Shown: positions 1 through 5,387 of the stretch, piece after piece
How the letters are laid out: every line of letters begins with the position of its first letter
How positions within the stretch are numbered: position 1 is the first letter of the stretch
NCBI GenBank assembly: GCA_050050615.1
Contig: JASFTV010000153.1
Location: 1-8,109 of the forward strand
DNA from: JASFTV01 sp050050615
GTDB taxonomy: Bacteria; Desulfobacterota; DSM-4660; Desulfatiglandales; HGW-15
Reading direction: 5' to 3'
Length of the DNA: 8,109 nucleotides
The notes under the pieces: model-generated
The model's input: the letters and a program-made list of their open reading frames with translations, nothing else
The model's database searches: none
What the model was told of the DNA's origin: nothing
Position numbers and translations under genes: made by a program

Positions 1-404
1 TAGTTAGAGATTATGGCACTGTCAACTCAAAAAAACGGAGTAAAGAGATTGCATAGGTCCTGGAATGAAAATAATCGCAAGAAGACCACGAGAGGCTGAC
101 AAAAGGAACGAATCTCAGCCAAGCTGAATTCATAACGAAAAGGCATCGTTCCGCCCTTCGGCAGGAATGGCGGCGGTCGGATGTAACCACAGAGCGGGTT
201 GGATTGCAGCGAACAAAAAAGCCGTTACTATCCCGGAAAGCCCTTTTTGGGTTGTAATCTTGCATAAATCGTCTTCCCCGAGATTCCAGGTCGCGACAAG
301 AAGTATTGAATCGGTAATCAGCGAATGGAATATGAAAACAGGAGGGGGTCTGATGCAGCCCAGGCATCAGTGATGAACCATGTTTTTATTGCCCTGATTC
401 TTTA
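1..404. other. non-coding stretch downstream of the MoaD-like gene
   Basis: No convincing gene. A 118-codon minus-strand frame (367 to 11) is open, but it has no ribosome binding site, is rich in Arg, Ser, Cys and Phe, and shows no recognisable domain, so I treat it as chance. Two small hairpins are visible. One is at 149-167 (TTCC-GCC stem around CTTC, with a bulged A). The other is at 350-370 and is listed separately. Nothing resembling a tRNA or terminal inverted repeats was found here. Confidence 0.5.
350..370 (-). terminator. weak terminator-like hairpin after the MoaD-like gene
   Basis: CTGATGC (350-356) pairs perfectly with GCATCAG (364-370) around a 7-nt loop, 35 nt past the stop codon of the MoaD-like gene on the minus strand. 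The minus-strand sequence after it is ACCCCCTCCTGTTTT, so the U-tract is delayed and short. It could be a weak terminator or simply a 3'-end structure. Confidence 0.3.
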
Positions 405-695
405 TTATCCTCCTGCCACAGGAGGGAAAAGCGCTACTTCATCTCCTTCCTTTAACTTGCTGTCGACGCCATCTGGTAGATTTCTAAAATGGCGACCGTT
501 CACCAAAATCGTATTAGACCTGCGCAGCTTCCCGGTTTTGGGATCAAAAACCAAGTCTCTGAAGTTGTTACCAAATCTACTGGATAGCTCCTCTAACACG
601 TCTCTTATGGTGGGCTCCACCATGTTCACGACCACCAGGGCCTGGTCATCCATCGCCTTTCTCAGTGTCAAAAACCCTTTGACCTTGATCTCCAT
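405..695 (-). CDS. MoaD/ThiS-family ubiquitin-like sulfur-carrier or modifier protein
   Basis: This 96-residue protein starts MEIKVKGF and ends FPPVAGG. The beta-grasp pattern is visible: an N-terminal strand, a helix around residues 29-41 (TIRDVLEELSSRF), the segment NTILVNGRHF (61-70), then LKEGDEVALFPPVAGG. In MoaD and ThiS the C-terminal Gly-Gly is adenylated and thiocarboxylated by an E1-like partner to carry sulfur for molybdopterin, thiamine or other products; archaeal SAMPs use the same tail for protein conjugation. No MoeB/ThiF, MoaE or JAMM protease lies in the window, so the pathway cannot be assigned. I chose ATG at 695 because family members begin with such a strand. An in-frame ATG at 746 would add 17 atypical residues and lies in the direct repeat beside the inserted element. 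The binding site before 695 is weak (GGGG, about 13 nt away). It probably lost its original promoter proximity through the upstream insertion. Confidence 0.85.
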   Translation of the reverse strand: MEIKVKGFLTLRKAMDDQALVVVNMVEPTIRDVLEELSSRFGNNFRDLVFDPKTGKLRRSNTILVNGRHFRNLPDGVDSKLKEGDEVALFPPVAGG

Positions 696-739
696 GATAG
701 CCGGTGCCCCACCCCTTGTCCAAAAACAGTTTTTCTTGC

Positions 740-747
740 AAAGCATT
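740..747. repeat. left 8-bp target-site duplication (AAAGCATT)
   Basis: AAAGCATT lies immediately outside the left terminal inverted repeat, and an identical copy lies immediately outside the right one (1067-1074). An exact 8-bp direct repeat at both ends of an inverted-repeat element is the signature left by transposase-mediated insertion. Confidence 0.75.
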
Positions 748-748
748 C

Positions 749-773
749 GTATCGTTCAAAAGTGTTGGCATGG
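749..773 (+). repeat. left terminal inverted repeat (25 bp)
   Basis: Begins GTATCGTTCA and ends TTGGCATGG. It is the exact reverse complement of 1041-1065. Confidence 0.85.
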
Positions 774-868
774 CACGAACCGTTAAGCATGATTTATTTT
801 CCTATGAAAGCAGGCCATGACCTTTTCGAATGGGAATATCTCACAAAAAAATCCCACAGGATCCCACA

Positions 869-948
869 GTGACCGGAAATTCGGGGTTTGCGCCCGGAAA
901 CACATGGGAATCTCCCATGAACAGGTTGAACCCCGAATTTCCGGTCAC
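869..948. repeat. central 20-bp inverted repeat with nested hairpin
   Basis: The left arm GTGACCGGAAATTCGGGGTT (869-888) is the perfect reverse complement of 929-948. The 40-nt interval contains a second perfect hairpin, CATGGGA/TCCCATG with loop ATC (903-919). This forms the core of the fold-back element. Confidence 0.9.
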
Positions 949-1040
949 CGCCCATGAGCGAAATAGATATTCCCTTGCCTCCGGCCCGGAGGGAGAAAAG
1001 CGGCACGGCCTGCAAAACACAAAAGGGCTTCCAAACCAGT

Positions 1041-1065
1041 CCATGCCAACACTTTTGAACGATAC
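1041..1065 (-). repeat. right terminal inverted repeat (25 bp)
   Basis: Reads CCATGCCAA at its inner end and GAACGATAC at its outer end on the plus strand. It is the exact reverse complement of 749-773. Confidence 0.85.
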
Positions 1066-1066
1066 T

Positions 1067-1074
1067 AAAGCATT
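1067..1074. repeat. right 8-bp target-site duplication (AAAGCATT)
   Basis: Second copy of the direct repeat at 740-747, one base outside the right terminal inverted repeat. It lies 7 bases from the stop codon of the adjacent GTPase gene, so the element landed just past that gene's end. Confidence 0.75.
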
Positions 1075-1079
1075 TGGCG

Positions 1080-1096
1080 CTTAGGATGAACCTAAG
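1080..1096 (-). repeat. hairpin spanning the GTPase stop codon
   Basis: CTTAGG (1080-1085) and CCTAAG (1091-1096) pair around ATGAA, so the TAA stop of the second GTPase lies inside the stem. A short GACT/AGTC hairpin (1096-1107) abuts it. No U-tract follows on the minus strand, so this is not a classical terminator; it may protect the mRNA 3' end. Confidence 0.5.
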
Positions 1097-2853
1097 ACTT
1101 CGGAGTCAGTACTGTCCTCCTTTATGAAATCGCTGCGCGATTTCATAAAGGAGAGGCCTGATCGCTGGGACTGAATATCCGCCTTGAAGCGTTTCACATC
1201 ACCCGAAATCTCATCCAGACTCTCTTCCCAGATCTTTGACAGGGCCACCTTGAGGTTATCGATTCTCTTCTGAGCCGCGCGCAGCAGACGCTTTCGGTAG
1301 CGGCGATAGAAGAAGAATCCGAGAAAAAGGTTGATCAGGGCGTAGCTCCCCAAGGCAGCAAGTCCTTTGCTGCTGAAGAGTGTGTGAATAAGCGAGAGAA
1401 AAAGACGAAGCATGTTGCCGGCACCGGGGTGGTTCAGGACATTCTGCCAGGCACTTTCCCCTCCCATGGCAAAAAGTAAAAAGGCGAAAACCAGAACATA
1501 AGCGATCCATTGAACGGCCCTGAATCCCCACAAAGCGGGCAAAGGGGGATCCACCGCATGAAATGTGACAGCGTGAAAAAAACTTTCTCCCAGGTCGTCG
1601 AACCGTTTACCGACATCCAGAATCTCCTGAAGCCGCTTGCCAAAAGCGGAGGGGAGGTTTCGGCGAAGGATACGGTGGTTGACCCTATCTTCCACCCATT
1701 CGAGACGGCGTCGGAAGGAGAGCGTGATCTCCTCCGGCGGATTGAGGAGCAGAAGCTCGGAGCCTGTATCACTGTCTTCGGCAAAACGTTTCTGAAATTC
1801 CTGGAACAGGAGGCCGAGGCCATAACTGGGTCCTACAAGCTGGGCGGGGTCCCTGTGATATGAGAGAAGGCCGTGGCTGATTTGTCTTCCCAGCCAGAGT
1901 TCGATCGTCTCCTGACCAGCTTGAACCCACGTGGAACGCTGCCCTTCCAAATCCTTGACCGCTTCATCGAGGATCCGCTCAAAGCTTTCCAGATTCCTGG
2001 CCTCTTTTTCAAAGGCGGAATAAAGCTGGTGGACTTCCACGTCCAGATTGGACGCTTTAATGGCTGAAATCTGTTTGACATCCCTCTGCTGGAAAACCTG
2101 TTTTCTTAATGGGTGAAACTGATTCCAGGGGGCCAGTTGATCGGAACGCAATACCTCCTCTGCCGCAATTCCATAGGAGAGGGGATCCTCTATGCCGTTT
2201 TCTCTAATGAGCTCCTGAAAGCGCCTGACCACGAGGGCCATTTGCTCATAGCCCTTCTCCGGAGTCTCACCCTCAAATAGAAGATCCAGCTTGTTTAGCA
2301 CAAAGGTGAAATTCTGCTTTGCTTTTGGCACCTGTAAGAGGAATTCATAGAATCGCCCATCAGCGTATTTTTCAGGCGAGGTGACCCAAATGAGGAGGTC
2401 CAGGTGTTCCAAAAATTGAAGGACATGTTCCCGGTGCTCACCCATAAGACTGTCAAAGTCAGGAAGATCACAAAGCAGAATTTGCCGGATGGCATCGACC
2501 GGATGGACTATTTCTCGCCAGGGAACGTTTCCCAAGGCGAGGGCGGGGAGGGCGTCTACCTCTGCGTGCCTGTAAATCAGGACGTGGTCTGTATGGGGCC
2601 GCCGATGGCTTGTAGAGGCGATCTCAGACCCGGCCAGGGCGTTCATGAGGGTCGATTTTCCCACACCGGTTCCGCCAAGAAGTCCTATGGTCAAGAAGCT
2701 GCCCTCGATGGCGCTCACCTTGCGGGAAAGACTGTTCGCCTCCTTCCTGAGCGCCGCTTCTTCTTCTGATGTAAAGGAGAAGAAGGCACCTCTGTCGAGA
2801 CATTCAAGAATCTGATGGAGATCCCTTTGTATAGTTTGCAGGGGATGCTTCAT
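1081..2853 (-). CDS. dynamin-like membrane GTPase, second of a tandem pair
   Basis: This is a 590-residue GTP-binding protein of the P-loop/Era-dynamin-like group. Visible motifs are G1 GGTGVGKST (60-68), a G3 equivalent DLPDFDS (129-135) with Asp where DxxG has Gly, and G4 NKLD (187-190). After G3 comes TSPEKYADGRFYEFLL, shared in pattern with the upstream paralogue. The middle (about 270-430) is charged and helical. Two hydrophobic segments near 447-465 (WIAYVLVFAFLLF) and 496-517 (LGSYALINLFLGFFFY), followed by the basic stretch RRYRKR, suggest a C-terminal membrane hairpin with the GTPase domain in the cytoplasm. ATG at 2853 is preferred: AAAGG lies 8 nt upstream, whereas an in-frame TTG six bases earlier is too close to it. 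The exact role (membrane remodelling, envelope stress or other) cannot be read from sequence. The last ~25 codons include a perfect palindrome (1117-1153) and look like an appended tail. Confidence 0.85.
   Translation of the reverse strand: MKHPLQTIQRDLHQILECLDRGAFFSFTSEEEAALRKEANSLSRKVSAIEGSFLTIGLLGGTGVGKSTLMNALAGSEIASTSHRRPHTDHVLIYRHAEVDALPALALGNVPWREIVHPVDAIRQILLCDLPDFDSLMGEHREHVLQFLEHLDLLIWVTSPEKYADGRFYEFLLQVPKAKQNFTFVLNKLDLLFEGETPEKGYEQMALVVRRFQELIRENGIEDPLSYGIAAEEVLRSDQLAPWNQFHPLRKQVFQQRDVKQISAIKASNLDVEVHQLYSAFEKEARNLESFERILDEAVKDLEGQRSTWVQAGQETIELWLGRQISHGLLSYHRDPAQLVGPSYGLGLLFQEFQKRFAEDSDTGSELLLLNPPEEITLSFRRRLEWVEDRVNHRILRRNLPSAFGKRLQEILDVGKRFDDLGESFFHAVTFHAVDPPLPALWGFRAVQWIAYVLVFAFLLFAMGGESAWQNVLNHPGAGNMLRLFLSLIHTLFSSKGLAALGSYALINLFLGFFFYRRYRKRLLRAAQKRIDNLKVALSKIWEESLDEISGDVKRFKADIQSQRSGLSFMKSRSDFIKEDSTDSEVLGSS
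1117..1153. repeat. perfect 17-bp palindrome inside the GTPase 3' coding end
   Basis: CTCCTTTATGAAATCGC (1117-1133) is exactly complementary to 1137-1153 around a 3-nt loop. It lies fully within the reading frame, encoding SFMKSRSDFIKE about a dozen codons before the stop. It would form a very stable hairpin in the mRNA. It may be a small inserted palindrome or a 3'-end stabiliser. Confidence 0.85.
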
Positions 2854-2974
2854 GCTCAATACCTTTCTGTCTTAAATGACCAATGTCCCATTCTATGAGG
2901 CTAGATATCTGGTGTGCTGTATCATAAATCTCTGTGATATGCAGGGATGGCCTGTTCCTGAAAGACGATATCTG

Positions 2975-3003
2975 AAAAAGAATTCCACGGAGCATTGCCG
3001 TGG
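2975..3003 (-). terminator. candidate terminator or attenuator in the GTPase spacer
   Basis: On the minus strand, CCACGG (3003-2998) pairs with CCGTGG (2990-2985) around a 7-nt loop, followed by AATTC and then TTTTT (2979-2975). The U-run is 5 nt late, so partial termination between the two GTPase genes is the most that can be claimed. Confidence 0.35.
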
Positions 3004-3015
3004 TCTGATCTTTGA

Positions 3016-3035
3016 GGGTTTCCGCCCGGAAACCC
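3016..3035. repeat. strong hairpin in GTPase spacer, related to the fold-back element core
   Basis: GGGTTTCC (3016-3023) pairs perfectly with GGAAACCC (3028-3035) around GCCC. The stretch 3016-3033 matches 884-901 in the fold-back element at 17 of 18 bases (only 3022 versus 890 differs). No U-tract follows on either strand, so this is a structural repeat, not a terminator. Confidence 0.6.
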
Positions 3036-3072
3036 CTGGCAGAATGTCTCGTGCTAACACCCCAGGTGCTTG

Positions 3073-3102
3073 AAAAAATCAGGGGTGGAAACCATGTCCT
3101 GA
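3073..3102 (-). terminator. probable Rho-independent terminator after the first GTPase
   Basis: Thirty nt past the stop of the first GTPase on the minus strand, TCAGG (3102-3098) pairs with CCTGA (3083-3079), with an inner TGG-TTT-CCA helix. TTTTTT (3078-3073) follows directly. The position and U-run fit a terminator, but the stem is short and has an internal loop, so readthrough to the second GTPase is likely. Confidence 0.45.
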
Positions 3103-3131
3103 AATTCAGGTACGCTGTCATTTCCAAAGGG

Positions 3132-4862
3132 CTAAGCCGTTAGCCGGTCTGAAATCCTACTGCGGAGCTTCTGTAGGTTTTCCAAAGTCTCTTCAGGTGT
3201 CATGAGGGATTGGAGGCATTTTTCATATCGGCCCCGTTGATGATGCACCACGGTAAGGAGCCCTTTTTTGTAGCGTTCTGCCAGCTCCCGGGCGATTTTC
3301 CGAATTTCATTGTAGGCGAAAAGCTCCACAGTCCCCTTCGTGACAAATGGGGCAAGGGCAGAATCCAAGGCAGCATCGAGAACCGTGAAACCTCCTCCCA
3401 CCGCGGCCTCAAAGGCAAGAATCAGAATTCCCCATAGGATGGATGTGGTATAAATCCCCCATTTTTTGCTTGTTGGAATACCCCTGGAAAGGTCTTCAAA
3501 GGTCTTTTCCAACCAGGTATCCAGTTTGTCCTGCTCTGTCCAGATCAGGACCCTGATCTCTTCATCCGTAAGGGCAACCCCAGGCTGGCGCAATGTTCTG
3601 AAGAGGGGCGCTGCTTCATCAGAAGGCGAAAGCTTTTCAAGAACGAGGCGATTGTACTTCTCCATCGCAGACTGGACAGGTGTCAGGTCAATTTTTTGTC
3701 GCACCTTTGAAAGCGCTTCCTTTTGGGCGTCCTCAGCCCCTTTTCTGAGAAATCCAAGGAAGCGGAAGGGCGTCAAGAAGAGTTCTTTGACGAATCTCCG
3801 AGGTCTGGCCAGAACGTCGTATTTTGCGAAGAGCTTCCTAACCTCTGTTCGGAGGTGCTCATGACTCTTTTGGGCAAACCGTTCCTTCTGTTCACTGATG
3901 AAATCTTGGGAAGTTTGCTGGCTAAGCGCTTCGAGCTGGTTCAACCAGTGTTGGGCCGCCTTGTTCTCTTGTTCTATAAGACCCGTGAGCCGGGAAGCTG
4001 TGTTTTCCAGATCATAGGCAAGTCTTGATTGGGCCGTCTGCCGGAGGCTCTCACTCCGCTCTTTTGAAAGCTCTCGTGAAAAAAAGACAAACAGATTACG
4101 GAATGGTGCGTATTCAGGAATCTTTTGTGAGGGGTGAGAGGGCGTATAAGGGATCAAGGCAATCCGGTCCATTTTGAGTGGGACCTCCTCGTTGCGGAGT
4201 GCTTTCAAAAGATCATCCTGGGTGATCTGCTCTTCAGCTTTATTGAGCAGGAGAAAATAGGGTTTGTTCTCTCTGAGAACCCTCAGCAGAAAGAGGTAAG
4301 GAACTTCATCCGCATACTTCTCTTGGCTCGTTATGAACATCACCGCATCAGACAGCAGATAGAGATCCTCAGCAATCTGCCGGTGTTCCACCTGTACGCT
4401 ATCCAGATCAGGTGTATCCGCCAAAACGAGATGCGACCAGTCGTCCCGATCATGTTCCAGGACCAGCAATTGCCCGGGCGCTCCAAAGGCTGGATTGGAA
4501 TCAAGCGTTTCCACGGCGCGCCTTGTGAATTCAAGATTGGAGAACGGAAAATGATTCTCGATGGGGCATTCTCGATGGGCGTAAACAATAGGGCCGGAGG
4601 TAATAGGCCGTTCGACACCGGTTTCACTGAGCCTTTTTCCGCAAAAGGCATTGAAAAGCGTCGACTTTCCTGTACCCGTGCCTCCCATAAAGACCACCCA
4701 GAGAGAACGACTCAATTGCTTGTAGTCAAAAATGTTCAGTTTCTTGTGGAGCTGTTCTGCCAGATTATGGATCTCTTCCGCCCCTGGGGTGAGTCCAGGG
4801 TGCTTTACTGTTTCAGCGGCAAACGAACTAGAATCCAGAATGGCTCCTGAGCTTTGTTTCAT
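3132..4862 (-). CDS. dynamin-like membrane GTPase, first of a tandem pair
   Basis: This is a 576-residue GTP-binding protein paralogous to the downstream gene. G1 GGTGTGKST occupies residues 60-68, the same position as in its partner. The G3 equivalent is DTPDLDS (149-155), again with Asp in place of the DxxG Gly. It is followed by EHR and TSQEKYADEVPYLFLLRV. G4 is NKAE (207-210), where the usual NKxD Asp is Glu. A long helical region (about 270-460) contains a basic patch, RPRRFVKELFLTPFRFLGFLRK. A hydrophobic segment at 468-490 (WGIYTTSILWGILILAFEA) plus the glycine- and alanine-rich stretch after it probably enters the membrane; a helical C-terminus follows. ATG at 4862 has AAGGA about 5 nt upstream. 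The in-frame ATG at 4883, seven codons earlier, has AAGG directly abutting it and is less likely. It is transcribed from the promoter at 5050-5078 with a ~180-nt leader that contains a CCGAGG/CCTCGG hairpin (4942-4962). Confidence 0.85.
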   Translation of the reverse strand: MKQSSGAILDSSSFAAETVKHPGLTPGAEEIHNLAEQLHKKLNIFDYKQLSRSLWVVFMGGTGTGKSTLFNAFCGKRLSETGVERPITSGPIVYAHRECPIENHFPFSNLEFTRRAVETLDSNPAFGAPGQLLVLEHDRDDWSHLVLADTPDLDSVQVEHRQIAEDLYLLSDAVMFITSQEKYADEVPYLFLLRVLRENKPYFLLLNKAEEQITQDDLLKALRNEEVPLKMDRIALIPYTPSHPSQKIPEYAPFRNLFVFFSRELSKERSESLRQTAQSRLAYDLENTASRLTGLIEQENKAAQHWLNQLEALSQQTSQDFISEQKERFAQKSHEHLRTEVRKLFAKYDVLARPRRFVKELFLTPFRFLGFLRKGAEDAQKEALSKVRQKIDLTPVQSAMEKYNRLVLEKLSPSDEAAPLFRTLRQPGVALTDEEIRVLIWTEQDKLDTWLEKTFEDLSRGIPTSKKWGIYTTSILWGILILAFEAAVGGGFTVLDAALDSALAPFVTKGTVELFAYNEIRKIARELAERYKKGLLTVVHHQRGRYEKCLQSLMTPEETLENLQKLRSRISDRLTA

Positions 4863-5049
4863 GTCATCCTTCCCTGTTCTCATCCTTGGTCGCCGGGGCC
4901 TGGCGAAGGATTTTGGCGAAGGGTTGGCAGAAAGTGATCGGCCGAGGTTTAGCTTCCCTCGGTAAATGCCGTTTGTCCAAAAGCCTCGGGGAATAGCGCT
5001 CGCGGTTGGTCACAGGTGAAATGGTGGGCATGTTCTCTCTCGTTGAGGC

Positions 5050-5078
5050 AGTATAGGTTAAATTAAGGTGGATGTCAT
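5050..5078 (-). promoter_or_regulatory. sigma70-like promoter for the GTPase genes
   Basis: On the minus strand, ATGACA (5078-5073) is followed by a 17-nt spacer and TATACT (5055-5050). Each hexamer is one base off consensus with optimal spacing. Transcription would begin near 5043, about 180 nt before the first GTPase. Confidence 0.6.
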
Positions 5079-5149
5079 GTCAAAACCAAAAGGGATAACC
5101 CTAGATGCGGATTTGCTCTCCACGCGTAATGGTATGTGTCTAATATTCC

Positions 5150-5178
5150 TTGACAAATCAAAAAGATGCCAGTATGCT
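5150..5178 (+). promoter_or_regulatory. sigma70-like promoter for the phosphate uptake operon
   Basis: A perfect -35 box TTGACA (5150-5155), a 17-nt spacer and TATGCT (5173-5178) form a good housekeeping promoter. The start would be near 5185, giving a ~200-nt leader before the DUF47 gene. No convincing Pho box (repeated CTGTCAT-like units) was seen, so control by PhoB is not supported. Confidence 0.65.
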
Positions 5179-5387
5179 AATTCAAACTTTGACTTGCCTC
5201 TTTCACCTCTTCAGGACGGTGGCATGCTCTATCACTATTCTTGAAGGATTCAGACAATACGCCATCGAACCAATCAAAGCGGTGGAGCTCTCTTATTGCT
5301 CTTCTTCTCTTCGTTGACACAGCACTGTTCTCGTCAGAGGTAAGTTATGCATGTGCATCGGAATCACCGATTATTTTGGAGGCCGAC

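Larger units (their letters stand above)
748..1066. mobile_element. MITE-like fold-back element with 25-bp terminal inverted repeats
   Basis: This is a 319-bp element without any credible coding sequence. Its ends are a perfect 25-bp inverted repeat (749-773 and 1041-1065), flanked by the direct repeat AAAGCATT. Further inverted pairs are nested symmetrically about position ~907: GCAGGCC (810-816) with GGCCTGC (1007-1013); GGGAATATCT (832-841) with AGATATTCCC (965-974); a perfect 20-bp pair (869-888 with 929-948); and CATGGGA-ATC-TCCCATG (903-919) at the centre. Tandem 10-mers ATCCCACAG(G/T) occupy 851-870. The whole could fold into one long hairpin in DNA or RNA. It resembles a miniature inverted-repeat transposable element mobilised in trans. 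An 8-bp duplication is known for several IS families, so I do not name a parent. The outermost bases 748 (C) and 1066 (T) do not pair. Confidence 0.8.
4863..5387. other. divergent regulatory region between GTPase genes and phosphate operon
   Basis: Two opposed sigma70-like promoters are present, at 5050-5078 (minus) and 5150-5178 (plus), with their -35 boxes about 70 bp apart. The minus-strand leader has a 6-bp hairpin at 4942-4962. The plus-strand leader has a weak ATCGG/CCGAT hairpin (5357-5371) just before the ribosome binding site of the DUF47 gene. A 55-codon open frame (5077-5244) preceded by AAGGTGG lies across both promoters; it is discussed as a finding and not annotated as a gene. 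Confidence 0.6.

Noticed and set aside
11..367. 118-codon open frame on the minus strand after the MoaD-like gene
   Set aside because: No ribosome binding site, odd composition (Arg, Ser, Cys, Phe rich), no recognisable domain, and a hairpin overlaps its start.
794..1084. Several open frames inside the fold-back element
   Set aside because: They are by-products of the inverted-repeat sequence, present on both strands, with no ribosome sites or domains; none resembles a transposase.
2804..3121. Possible small gene (~105 codons, ATG at 3119-3121) between the two GTPases
   Set aside because: It starts 10 nt after the first GTPase stop, which is tempting, but it has only a poor GGA binding site, runs through three hairpins, overlaps the next gene by 50 bp and shows no domain.
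4134..4850. 238-codon plus-strand open frame opposite the first GTPase
   Set aside because: It lies wholly antisense to a gene with clear GTPase motifs and has no domain of its own.
5050..5178. PhoB-type Pho box for the phosphate operon
   Set aside because: TGTCAT occurs once near 5073, but no 11-nt spaced repeat of CTGTCAT-like units is present, and those bases fit the opposing -35 box better.
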